64,000 nt of DNA, taken from NCBI GenBank assembly GCA_019856515.1, contig CP082230.1:2232001-2296000 (forward strand), given 5' to 3'. The stretch is from Prolixibacteraceae bacterium (GTDB lineage: Bacteria; Bacteroidota; Bacteroidia; Bacteroidales; Prolixibacteraceae). Below, one piece after another: positions 54,071 to 63,451 of the stretch. Made by a program: the position numbers and the translations under genes. The number at the start of each line of letters is the position of its first letter. The first letter of the stretch is position 1. The notes below the pieces were generated by a model. The model saw only the letters and a program-made list of their open reading frames with translations. It had not been told where the DNA came from and did not search any database.

Positions 54071-57000
54071 ATGCATAAAGAAATCGTACGTCGTCCCATC
54101 GCTATAGGGATGATATTCCTATCGCTGACCATACTTGGGATCGTTGCATTTCTCAAGCTCCCCATAGCCATGCTTCCCAAAGTGCATATTCCACAAATTA
54201 CGGTGCGAGTAAACCAGCCCAATGTAAGTGCCTCGGTCATAGAGCAACAAGCCACTAGTCCCTTAAGGAGTAGCCTAATGCAACTACCCCATTTGAAAGA
54301 GATCCACAGTGATAGTCGGGATGGCTCTGCTGTACTATCGTTACGCTTCTACTACGGGACGGATATTGACAGGGCCTTTATCGCCACCCATGAAAAGATT
54401 GATCGTACCCTCTCCTCTCTTCCCAAAGAGATGGAGCGTCCACAGGTGATGAAAGCCAGTGTTACAGACCTGCCAACATGCTATATACAGATCACATCCA
54501 AAAAAGGAGAAGATAATCAGACCTTCCTCAACCTATCTAAATTTACCCAAGCCGTCGTACTTCGTCGTTTAGAGCAGATCCCCGAAGTGGCGATGATAGA
54601 CCACACGGGAATGATCACCTCACAAATCACCATACGGCCCAACCATAAAGCACTGACAGCACACCATATTACCATCGAAGCATTAGAACAGTTCATGCGT
54701 CAATCGCAGATACGTTGCAACGATCTCAGAGTAGTAGATGGAGCTTATGAGTTCTATATCAACTATAATGGTAGCATCCAAACGCCTGAAGATCTTAACC
54801 AACTGATGTTTACCCAAGGAGGTCGATCGATACCCCTCACTAGGCTAGTCAACATCAAGGAAGAGATGAAACCACATCAGGGAGAGGTAATAGAGGGGCA
54901 TAGAAGCGCAATATCACTTGCAGTGATCCAGAAGTCCGAAGCAAGATTTGAGGACCTTAAAACGGCTCTAAACGAAGTAATCGTCGATTTACAAAAAGGA
55001 TATCCAGAACTCTCGTTTACCATCACCAGGGATCAGACCACCCTCTTGGCATTTGCCATTGATAACTTAAAACAGAGTCTATTTATTGGAGCCCTACTAG
55101 CGATCCTTATCATGTTTTTCTTTATGAAAGACTACCGTGTATCCCTACTGATGACCCTCACCATTCCCGTGAGCCTTATCATCTGCTTTATGGGCTTCTA
55201 TTTTCTAGGAATCACCATGAACCTGATCTCCATCTCGGGACTAATATTAGGGGTAGGGATGATGATTGATAATGCCATCATCGTGATGGACAACATCACC
55301 CAACATCGAGAGCGAGGAACCTCATTAGACCATGCTTGTATCGAAGGGGCATCCGAAGTGTTTAAACCCATGCTGAGCTCTGCTCTGACCACCTGTGCTG
55401 TTTTCATCCCTCTCATCTTCCTCAGTGGAATATCAGGCGCACTATTCTACGATCAAGCCATGGCCATCACCATCGGGCTAGGAGTCTCCCTCTTGGTATC
55501 CGTCACCTTTCTCCCCATGGCCTATCGCATCACATTCATTCGGAAGCAACAGGTCGACTTTACAGAGAACCGATGGGTCAAACACCTTATTCATCTTTAT
55601 GAGAAGGGGATGGTCTACTGTTTACGTCACAGCAGAAGGATGACAGCCCTCTCTTTCCTCATGATGGTTGCAGCACTATGGATGGCTCGAACACTTCCAA
55701 AACAGGTGATGCCCACCATTTCTCAAAACGAGATAGGGGTAAAAATATCATGGAACCGTCCCATTACCCTTAAAGAGAATCGACTACGTGTCCACGCACT
55801 TCTAGACAACCTCACCCCCAAACCGACCATGTCAGTAGGCTATTTAGGCACACAGGATTTCGTCATGTTCCAAGGCGACCAGACAGAGGTAGGAGATGCC
55901 ATGATCTATCTTTCGGCAGAGAACAGCGACCAGTTAAGAGAGATAGAGGCCCATATTCAACAGAAAATCTTTAAACAACACCCAGAAGCAAACATCACTT
56001 TCAGCGCTTCAGAAAACTTCCTCACCCTCTTTATGGGAAAGCAGAAAGCACCACTACAGGCGCAATTTCTGCTGGATGACATGGCACAAGTAGCTCCATT
56101 ACAGAAGCTATGGGAAAAGCTACGTCAATCGAACGCAATAGACTCCATTCCTGACCTATCTATGAAAGAGATCTACCAAATAGAGATAGAGACACCAAAG
56201 ATGAATGCATGGCAAATATCACCCGAAGCAGTAGCCAAAGTATTAAAAAGAAGTTTAGGACAAGAGACAATCTTACACCTTACCGATGGGGTCACACGAC
56301 TGCCTATCGTAGTAAAGAGCCCTGTCCAACATGCATCAAACTTTCTAACACAGATAGAAGTACCCAATGCCAATGGCGATAAGGTAGCCCTATCTCAGTT
56401 TGCAAAACTTGTGCCGACAAAGCGTCTCAAACATATCGAAGGAGGAACCATAGGAACGTATTATCCGCTAGATATCTACGATGTAGCAAACTCAAAAGAG
56501 GCCGACAAACGCATCTTATCTCTTCATAAAATAGTAGACGAAGTTGATCAGGTAGAGCTCGTTTATGGCGGAGATATATGGGAAAGAGAAGCGATGGTAA
56601 AAGAGCTAATGGGGGTTTTCATCGTATCCTTACTCCTTCTCTATCTTATTATGTCCATTCAGTTCGAGTCGTTCCTTCTGCCTTTCATCGTCTTGTTAGA
56701 AGTCCCTATCGATCTCTTTGGAGTGATGCTTATGTTAAAACTCTTTGGACAATCCATCAACCTGATGTCTCTGATTGGAATGGTGGTGATGAGTGGAATT
56801 ATCATCAACGACTCCATCCTTAAAATTGACACCATACAGCAATTGATGATCCAACAAAAGATGTCACTATACAAAGCACTATTAGTGGGAGGACAACGTC
56901 GTTTTAAATCCATTGTAATGACCAGTCTCACCACCATCTTAGCGATGACCCCATTCCTTTTTGGTGATGGCATTGGAAACGACCTACAGATACCATTAGC

Positions 57001-57136
57001 TCTCGCAGTGATAGGGGGAATGACCTTAGGTACCCTAGTGAGCCTCTTTATCGTTCCGCTTCTTTTTGTAGGCATGACCAAGCTTCAACGTACCACATTA
57101 ACCTTTACATCCAAAGGACACTCGACACAAAAGTAA
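54071..57136 (+). CDS. RND transporter permease 1
   Basis: 1021 aa, full length (12 TM, two large periplasmic loops). TM1 is RRPIAIGMIFLSLTILGIVA, and the first large loop covers about residues 35-330. In TM4 the proton-relay position holds Asp 400 in GVGMMIDNAIIVMDN (AcrB has Asp-Asp, here Asp-Asn). The TM10 Lys of AcrB is replaced (IGMVVMSGIIINDSILKID), as in many non-AcrB RND pumps. The protein is more like the general ACR_tran family of Bacteroidota than heavy-metal pumps. Together with the adaptor and the second RND gene it probably forms one complex; hetero-RND pairs are known (for example MdtBC). Start ATG at 54071 gives the standard N-terminus. Confidence 0.9.
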   Translation: MHKEIVRRPIAIGMIFLSLTILGIVAFLKLPIAMLPKVHIPQITVRVNQPNVSASVIEQQATSPLRSSLMQLPHLKEIHSDSRDGSAVLSLRFYYGTDIDRAFIATHEKIDRTLSSLPKEMERPQVMKASVTDLPTCYIQITSKKGEDNQTFLNLSKFTQAVVLRRLEQIPEVAMIDHTGMITSQITIRPNHKALTAHHITIEALEQFMRQSQIRCNDLRVVDGAYEFYINYNGSIQTPEDLNQLMFTQGGRSIPLTRLVNIKEEMKPHQGEVIEGHRSAISLAVIQKSEARFEDLKTALNEVIVDLQKGYPELSFTITRDQTTLLAFAIDNLKQSLFIGALLAILIMFFFMKDYRVSLLMTLTIPVSLIICFMGFYFLGITMNLISISGLILGVGMMIDNAIIVMDNITQHRERGTSLDHACIEGASEVFKPMLSSALTTCAVFIPLIFLSGISGALFYDQAMAITIGLGVSLLVSVTFLPMAYRITFIRKQQVDFTENRWVKHLIHLYEKGMVYCLRHSRRMTALSFLMMVAALWMARTLPKQVMPTISQNEIGVKISWNRPITLKENRLRVHALLDNLTPKPTMSVGYLGTQDFVMFQGDQTEVGDAMIYLSAENSDQLREIEAHIQQKIFKQHPEANITFSASENFLTLFMGKQKAPLQAQFLLDDMAQVAPLQKLWEKLRQSNAIDSIPDLSMKEIYQIEIETPKMNAWQISPEAVAKVLKRSLGQETILHLTDGVTRLPIVVKSPVQHASNFLTQIEVPNANGDKVALSQFAKLVPTKRLKHIEGGTIGTYYPLDIYDVANSKEADKRILSLHKIVDEVDQVELVYGGDIWEREAMVKELMGVFIVSLLLLYLIMSIQFESFLLPFIVLLEVPIDLFGVMLMLKLFGQSINLMSLIGMVVMSGIIINDSILKIDTIQQLMIQQKMSLYKALLVGGQRRFKSIVMTSLTTILAMTPFLFGDGIGNDLQIPLALAVIGGMTLGTLVSLFIVPLLFVGMTKLQRTTLTFTSKGHSTQK

Positions 57137-57137
57137 C

Positions 57138-60100
57138 ATGAAGATACGATCAAATTTCTCCATCATACTCCTCTTTGGGATTGCGGCTTTACTAGGATTG
57201 GTATTAAGCAGCAAAATCGACCTACGTCTTAATCCGTCAAGAACCTCGAAGAGAGTCTCCGTATCTTTCTATTGGGCCAATGCCACCGCTAAATCAATCG
57301 AAACAGAAGTAACCTCTAAACTGGAGTCTGGGTTGGCCACCTTACATGGAGTAAAGAAGATCTCATCAAGAACGCAAGAAGGAGGAGGTTATATCACCTT
57401 GTCACTTAAAAAGGGAACCGATCTAGAGATGTTCCAATTCGAAGCCCTATCAGTGATTCGACGTATCTACCACACCCTTCCCTCAGGGGTTTCATTTCCA
57501 AACCTCTATATTGGGGGAATGAAACAGAGCGACCCTATCGTTCGTTATCAACTCAAAGCACAAGCCCCCATAGAGAAGATGGTTTACTATCTCGAAAAGC
57601 GTGTCATTCCACAAATAGGAATGATCACTGGCGTACAATCCGTGAACACATATGGAAAAGAACAGCAGCAGTGGAATATCGTTTTCAATAGCCATAAATG
57701 CAGACTATTAGACATACAACCCAAGGATATTAGGAAGGCCATACAAACCCACTTACAGAGTAACCAAATAGGAACCATAGAGACCAAAGACCATCAGACG
57801 CTACAGGTCTGGTTACATGCTAAAAACAGTGCTCATAATGCATTGGAAAACCTACCCCTACTTCTTCCCAATAGACAAACTATTATGCTCAAAGAGGTGG
57901 CCGACATCTATCAAACACCCAAGCAGAAGCAACAGATCATCCGAGTCGATGGCAAACAGGTGCTATCCTTTAATATCCTTCCTGAAGAGGGAGTCAACCA
58001 ACTAGACCTAGCCAAACACATCTTCAATAAAGTGTCTTTTTTAAGCCAACAACTACCACAAGGATGGGAACTCGAAATAACACATAATGCAGCCAAACCC
58101 TTAAAAGTAGCGATCACCACGATGATCTATCGCACCCTTCTCTCTCTGGTCCTACTTCTTCTCTTCGTCTTATGGGTCACCCGTAGTGGCAGGTATGTGG
58201 TATATGTGATCATTACGCTACTAGTCAACATATTCATTGCCATTGGGCTCTATTGGCTCTTCAACATTGAAGTGCATATGTATGCATTAGCAGGGCTTAC
58301 CATCTCTTTAGGAATGGTGATTGACAACACCATTGTAATGATCGACCACCTAAGACACAAAGGAGGGATAAGAGTATTTTGGGCAATCCTAGCAGCCACT
58401 CTAACCACAATTGGTGCCTTATCGGTAGTATTCTTTCAGTCAGAACAGCTACAGTTAATCCTCAAAGACTTTGCTTGGGTGGTGATCATCCATCTATCTC
58501 TTTCGCTGTTGATTGCCCTATATCTCATCCCTGCATTGATGCATCGCTTTCCCCTCAAAGAGAGACCCAAAGCCAAGAAGATGGGCAAACAACGACGTCA
58601 AATTCGATGGAGTCATCGTTACCTATGGCTTTTATACTGGATGCGTCGCTATCGTGCCATACCACTACTACTCATGGTATGGGCTTTCGGCATTCCGCTA
58701 TACCTTATCCCAGAAGAGATCGACGAAAACCATCCCCTTAAACCACTGTTCGATTTTACTATTGGAAGCGATTACTATAAACGCCACCGTAACACCATCG
58801 AAGCACGAGTTGGCGGAACGCTATATCAGTTTCATGAAGCCATCAATAGTTCTCAAGGCGATCGCAAAATGGAAGAGACCAAACTCATGGTTATATGCAA
58901 GAATCGCGAAGGTGGCACCTTCGAACAGTTAGATCAAATCGCTCGTCGAATAGAACAACATCTCGCCAAATATCATGAGATACGTAAATTCATCACCACC
59001 CTATACAACCCCGATGAGTTTCAAATAGAGATCTATTTCACTCCCAAAGGGGAGAGAAGCGCCCTCCCTTTCGAAGTCAAAAGGGATATGGATATATTTG
59101 GAGTCGTAACAGGTGGTGTCGATTGGAATATCTTTGGGGTAGGAAAAGCATACTACAATGCTCGCTCAGGAAAAATAGATGACCAAGTGTTAGAGTTACA
59201 TGGCTACGACTATGAAAAGCTCTATCGCTATGCACAAAAACTTCAAGCACAGCTGCTGAAGCAATCAAGAGTACAAGCCCCAGAGATCAAAGGAGAGACA
59301 GGATGGGGAGTGGTACTTAAAGAGGGAAGGAAACTAAAGATCAATACAGCGAAACTTCAACAGAATGGAATCTCGCCATCTCAACTCTACAAGGCGATGG
59401 TAGAACATACACGTACCGAGAATATCTATCTCATCTCACCATGGTTATCAACCAACCATATAGAAATGTTCTCTGACCAATACCAGAACTACTCCATGTG
59501 GGACCTTATGCACCAGCAAGTAGATGGCGCTTTTCGTACGACCTATTTAAAAGAGTTAGCACATATGGAGGAAGGAAATATTGTCTTTCCTATCCTTAAA
59601 AAAGAGCAGCAGTACCTCCTATTCATTAACTTCTCTTTTAAGGGAAGTGACAAAACGATGGAACGAGTGATAGAGAACGAGATGTCTCTTCTACGACGTG
59701 AAATGCCTATGGGATTCTCTGTAGACTTCAAATACTATCATGACCGATGGTACGAAAAGGATAATGTACTACTATGGCTTGCGATAGCGCTATTTATTAT
59801 CTTTATCATCTGTGCCACCCTTCTCGAATCCATCAAACAACCATTACAAATATTGATGGTGCTCCCACTAAGCTTCACTGGAGTATTCTTTATGTTTGGA
59901 ACCCTTGAGTTCCCATGCGACTATGGAGGTTATGCATCCTTTATCATGCTATGTGGTATTGCTGTCAATGCAGCACTATACATTGTCAACGACTTTAATA
60001 GCTTCCAACGAAAGACTCCAATACAAAATACAACCCAGCACTACATGAAAGCCGTGCATTATAAAATATCTCCCATCCTTTTAACCATACTATCCACAGT

Positions 60101-60248
60101 ACTCGGATTGGTTCCATTTCTTCTGTTTCAAAAAGACGAAGCCTTTTGGTACTCTTTTGCCTTGGGAACCATAGGAGGACTGATCTTCTCCATAATCGCC
60201 ATATTCTTTATACTACCACTCTTATTACTCCCCAAAAAAAAGATATGA
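57138..60248 (+). CDS. RND transporter permease 2
   Basis: 1036 aa, starting one base after the previous stop. TM1 region NFSIILLFGIAALLGLVLSS is followed by a porter loop with VSFYWANATAKSIETEVTSK (the family pattern around the first porter strand). TM4 again has a single Asp in TISLGMVIDNTIVMIDHL. It diverges strongly from permease 1; the second half has an unusual porter loop (about residues 535-870) rich in Tyr, Arg and Lys, and the TM10 region reads GGYASFIMLCGIAVNAALYI without the AcrB Lys. It is probably a partner subunit, or its own pump. The last gene of the block. A weak hairpin at 60316-60361 may end the transcript. Confidence 0.88.
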   Translation: MKIRSNFSIILLFGIAALLGLVLSSKIDLRLNPSRTSKRVSVSFYWANATAKSIETEVTSKLESGLATLHGVKKISSRTQEGGGYITLSLKKGTDLEMFQFEALSVIRRIYHTLPSGVSFPNLYIGGMKQSDPIVRYQLKAQAPIEKMVYYLEKRVIPQIGMITGVQSVNTYGKEQQQWNIVFNSHKCRLLDIQPKDIRKAIQTHLQSNQIGTIETKDHQTLQVWLHAKNSAHNALENLPLLLPNRQTIMLKEVADIYQTPKQKQQIIRVDGKQVLSFNILPEEGVNQLDLAKHIFNKVSFLSQQLPQGWELEITHNAAKPLKVAITTMIYRTLLSLVLLLLFVLWVTRSGRYVVYVIITLLVNIFIAIGLYWLFNIEVHMYALAGLTISLGMVIDNTIVMIDHLRHKGGIRVFWAILAATLTTIGALSVVFFQSEQLQLILKDFAWVVIIHLSLSLLIALYLIPALMHRFPLKERPKAKKMGKQRRQIRWSHRYLWLLYWMRRYRAIPLLLMVWAFGIPLYLIPEEIDENHPLKPLFDFTIGSDYYKRHRNTIEARVGGTLYQFHEAINSSQGDRKMEETKLMVICKNREGGTFEQLDQIARRIEQHLAKYHEIRKFITTLYNPDEFQIEIYFTPKGERSALPFEVKRDMDIFGVVTGGVDWNIFGVGKAYYNARSGKIDDQVLELHGYDYEKLYRYAQKLQAQLLKQSRVQAPEIKGETGWGVVLKEGRKLKINTAKLQQNGISPSQLYKAMVEHTRTENIYLISPWLSTNHIEMFSDQYQNYSMWDLMHQQVDGAFRTTYLKELAHMEEGNIVFPILKKEQQYLLFINFSFKGSDKTMERVIENEMSLLRREMPMGFSVDFKYYHDRWYEKDNVLLWLAIALFIIFIICATLLESIKQPLQILMVLPLSFTGVFFMFGTLEFPCDYGGYASFIMLCGIAVNAALYIVNDFNSFQRKTPIQNTTQHYMKAVHYKISPILLTILSTVLGLVPFLLFQKDEAFWYSFALGTIGGLIFSIIAIFFILPLLLLPKKKI

Positions 60249-60315
60249 GAAATAGAATAAAAACTGAACTATGGAAATTATTTCACACAGTAGTGTCACT
60301 TTATTCAATAAGAAA

Positions 60316-60361
60316 AGGTCTATCTTTCCCGAATCAATAAAAACGAGAAGATGATAGACCT
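60316..60361. other. Weak inverted repeat after the RND operon
   Basis: AGGTCTATC (60316-60324) and GATAGACCT (60353-60361), loop of 28 bases, no T-run. It may be a transcript end or an unrelated repeat. Confidence 0.3.
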
Positions 60362-60447
60362 CAACAGAATAATATTTTATAACAATTTATGGTGAAATAA
60401 ATCGATATTTTATTAAGTAGTATTAATAATACAACTAATGCATGATA

Positions 60448-61656
60448 CTAATGCCATCCTCCAGTAATACTATTCGCTATGTTACGTAGTGCCTCTGCAA
60501 TTCCACCTGATTTATTAAGAAACTCAATAAAAGCTCCTGCAGTATCTGAAAGAGGATTATGCACTCCCTCTAGATAAGCTCCAGCTGAAAGCGAATATAC
60601 AATAAAAAAGAAGTATATCGTAGCCAATATAGTTACCTGTTTCCATTTCAGTTCTTTACAAACATAAAAAACCAACATAGTTATTATCGTTACAACAAGA
60701 AGCATTATTCGTATATCGATTAATGTTGCACCAGCATCCTTAAATGGTATTGGTGTTCCAGTAATCATAAGGTATATAGCCAAAGGCAATCCCATACTGA
60801 TAGTTATATCGAATATATTTGAACCTAATACATTAGAGAGTGCATCATCATAATTCCCTTTTTTAGCATCTTTCAAAGATATTATCGTATCGGGAACACT
60901 ACTCGCTGCTGCGACAAGGATAAAAGAAATAAACAATGGATTAATTCCAAAATCTGAAGCAATAAACTCTGTCCCTTTTACTAATCCAGCAGAACCTAAA
61001 GCAATAAAACTTGTCGCAAACAACAATAGGAACCATGCCTTAACTGTACGTTCCTTATCTGTTTTAAATAGGAATTTTTCATACCATGAATCTCCTTCTT
61101 CTTCATCGTCTTCCTCCTCTTCTTCTCCATCTCCATTCATCTCTTCTTTACTCATAGACATCAATGTATAAGTCAAATAGACAATATAGAAAACCGTAAA
61201 AGCCCATCCATGCCACATTGTAATATAGTCACTCGATAATAATACCAAAAGCAAGATTTCTGCACCGATTAGAAACAAACCATCTCTTAAGATAACTTTC
61301 TTCGCAACCTTAACACCCTTTACTCCTACAATAGTTGAAATGACCATCCCAATTACAAGCATTGGAATAACAATGCTATTAAATATCGCAGACCCAGTAT
61401 CTCCTCCTACTGATGCAGCAAAACCTTCCGCAATATCTGTTTTAGTGTAAAAAATCAAGAAAAAGACAGTTGTTAACATCTCAGGCATAGAAGATCCGAT
61501 AGCATTTATCGTAGCTCCTTTTACTCCATCAGCCATGTTACGACCCAAATAATCGGCTGCAAGTTCAAATATATCACACGCTTTTGCAATGACAACAGAC
61601 ATTATTATCATCAAAGAAAATCCACCAATCCAATTATCAAAAATTGATTCAATCAT
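60448..61656 (-). CDS. CaCA-family cation (Na+/Ca2+-type) exchanger
   Basis: 402 aa, about ten TM helices in two inverted halves. Alpha-1 repeat: NAIGSSMPEMLTTVFFL and GGDTGSAIFNSIVIPML (Glu 59 and Asn in the ion site). Alpha-2: VAAASSVPDTIISLKDA and NVLGSNIFDITISMGLP, where the usual Glu is Asp (SSVPD). Between the halves a cytosolic loop has a strongly acidic stretch (about residues 170-190, GDGEEEEEDDEEEGD) that could sense or buffer divalent cations. CaCA members swap Ca2+ (or other divalents) against Na+ or H+; which ion is used is unknown. It is downstream of the YggT-like and kinase genes on the same strand, likely one operon. Confidence 0.88.
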   Translation of the reverse strand: MIESIFDNWIGGFSLMIIMSVVIAKACDIFELAADYLGRNMADGVKGATINAIGSSMPEMLTTVFFLIFYTKTDIAEGFAASVGGDTGSAIFNSIVIPMLVIGMVISTIVGVKGVKVAKKVILRDGLFLIGAEILLLVLLSSDYITMWHGWAFTVFYIVYLTYTLMSMSKEEMNGDGEEEEEDDEEEGDSWYEKFLFKTDKERTVKAWFLLLFATSFIALGSAGLVKGTEFIASDFGINPLFISFILVAAASSVPDTIISLKDAKKGNYDDALSNVLGSNIFDITISMGLPLAIYLMITGTPIPFKDAGATLIDIRIMLLVVTIITMLVFYVCKELKWKQVTILATIYFFFIVYSLSAGAYLEGVHNPLSDTAGAFIEFLNKSGGIAEALRNIANSITGGWH

Positions 61657-61677
61657 ACCTTTTTATATTAACTTAGT

Positions 61678-61950
61678 TTAAAATCTTGTGTAATTCATGT
61701 ATCCTCTAGATACCAATATCATAAAACCCAATAAAATAATTAGAACAATAAACGGAGCAACATCTAATTTCACACCTCTTCCTATATTTATTGGATTTAT
61801 ATTCATAAAGGGTCTAGTCAATAAATCAAAAACTGTATCAAGAACCTTATAAATCTTATCATATGGACTATCTAATAGGTTCGCATGCGAACTTACTTTT
61901 TGATAAAAGAATAACCCTATAATCAATAAAAACAACCCTATTTTAATCAT
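61678..61950 (-). CDS. Small YggT-like membrane protein
   Basis: 90 aa with two hydrophobic segments (residues about 3-17 and 68-86). The middle FDLLTRPFMNINPI and GRGVKLDVAPFIVLIILLGF follow the YggT-repeat pattern (a Pro/Asp-rich loop followed by a TM helix). Function of YggT proteins is unclear; some link to membrane stress and ion homeostasis. Close spacing to both neighbours (6 bases after the kinase gene, 21 before the exchanger gene) puts it in the same operon. Confidence 0.6.
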   Translation of the reverse strand: MIKIGLFLLIIGLFFYQKVSSHANLLDSPYDKIYKVLDTVFDLLTRPFMNINPINIGRGVKLDVAPFIVLIILLGFMILVSRGYMNYTRF

Positions 61951-61956
61951 AACATT

Positions 61957-63450
61957 CTAATTATTTACCATTTGAATATGTGCTAACCTTCCACCATTGC
62001 TCTTCTCTAACAACAACTGGTTGTTGTCTTCTAATACCACATGCTTTCCAATAGGTATTACTATCTTGTTTGTTACATCATATAATTCTGGTAGACTTTG
62101 GTTTACTAAAACCCACTTTCCTTGATGTTTTACAAAATAACCTACAGGCTGCTTATCTTCATCTGTTAATCTTTCATTGGGATGAACCAACCTATTGGTA
62201 TGCCACCTATATAAATATTGGTTATGATACACCATTAATCTTGCATTGTCATTAAGAAATTTTCCTTTCTCTCGTGTTGAAAAGAAATTAAGGATAGGCA
62301 ACGCTTCAGTATAAGATGTATTACAATAAGGACATCGCGGCGACATCTTATTATCAAACACAAACCATTTATGACTACATTTGGGATTATGACATGGCTG
62401 TAATAGATCTACTGTTTTCACCAACGCTGCTTCCCATTCATCTGCAGTAGGACGTTTATTGGGATGGTGTATTCCATCAATAAATGCTCTATCAAATAAC
62501 TCTTTTAGATAATCTCCAAGAATAGTATAAGGTAACTTATTAACATCGATATAAGGTAATTCTGCTGGATGAACATCATTAAGATTTGGTCGATTACTTC
62601 GATCAGTATGATGTTCAATAAATAGAGCCTTTGCTCCCATAGAAAGTTCATCATCCTTCGAGGGATCAGGATCATTAATTTTTCCACCTTTTAGTGGGTG
62701 TCTAAACAACAGATACATATATATCAATACTGATAATGCATATCTATCAGTCAATATAGTTGGGAGTTTTCGATTAGGATTATCGATAGCAAGCATTTTT
62801 GTCATGATCACTTCTGGTGCTACGAAATCGGGCGTTCCAATAACATCTGGTGCATACTTTCCTGGAACAACCAAGCCATCAATATCAATAATACAAGCGT
62901 TCTTTCCCTCAGGATCAATTAAAACATTATTATATGAGAGATCCGAATGGGCTAATCCTGCGGCATGTAATCGCTTCATTGATCGACTTAAAAGAATCGA
63001 TATTCTTAGATAACTAAGTAAATCACCTTTCTCATTCTCATGAAGAAATCTATTTTGATTTTTTGCAGAAGCAAACCATTTACCATTCTTTTCCTGTCCT
63101 TTGATACCTAATAGGTCATTATTAAAAGAACCATATTTAAAGAAAAACTCCTTTCGATATGCGGGAACAACAATTCCAGTTTTTCCATTATACTCCACAA
63201 TGTCATAAGGCCAACATAACAACTTTGACCAATACTCTCCATGAGGACCATCTATAATCTTATCCTTATAAACTCCTACAATCGCTTCTAATCTATCTTT
63301 AGAACTTGCATCTAGCTTTGATCTAAAAAATCCTACCACATAACTCTTATCAGGGCTAAAATAGACATCTTTCATGGTTCCAGAACCAATGATTTTATCC
63401 TCCCATTCAATCTTTATTCCTTTATGGCTTAATGTTGATTTTATTGACAT
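61957..63450 (-). CDS. Ser/Thr-kinase-like protein with C-terminal zinc ribbon
   Basis: 497 aa. A kinase-like fold with IIGSGTMKDVYF (Gly loop, about 20-31), the catalytic loop LAHSDLSYNNVLID (168-175 HSDLSYNN) and DIDG at 189-192 in place of DFG, then TPDFVAPEV as the activation end. The Lys of the usual VAIK is not obvious. After about residue 340 comes CHNPKCSHKW...RCPYC (four Cys, a zinc ribbon), then a beta-rich tail. The architecture is that of the kinase of TerY-P triads (vWA, PP2C, kinase) found with tellurium/ion stress genes. The PP2C gene directly precedes it (one base apart). Kinase activity is likely, substrates unknown. Confidence 0.82.
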   Translation of the reverse strand: MSIKSTLSHKGIKIEWEDKIIGSGTMKDVYFSPDKSYVVGFFRSKLDASSKDRLEAIVGVYKDKIIDGPHGEYWSKLLCWPYDIVEYNGKTGIVVPAYRKEFFFKYGSFNNDLLGIKGQEKNGKWFASAKNQNRFLHENEKGDLLSYLRISILLSRSMKRLHAAGLAHSDLSYNNVLIDPEGKNACIIDIDGLVVPGKYAPDVIGTPDFVAPEVIMTKMLAIDNPNRKLPTILTDRYALSVLIYMYLLFRHPLKGGKINDPDPSKDDELSMGAKALFIEHHTDRSNRPNLNDVHPAELPYIDVNKLPYTILGDYLKELFDRAFIDGIHHPNKRPTADEWEAALVKTVDLLQPCHNPKCSHKWFVFDNKMSPRCPYCNTSYTEALPILNFFSTREKGKFLNDNARLMVYHNQYLYRWHTNRLVHPNERLTDEDKQPVGYFVKHQGKWVLVNQSLPELYDVTNKIVIPIGKHVVLEDNNQLLLEKSNGGRLAHIQMVNN

Positions 63451-63451
63451 G

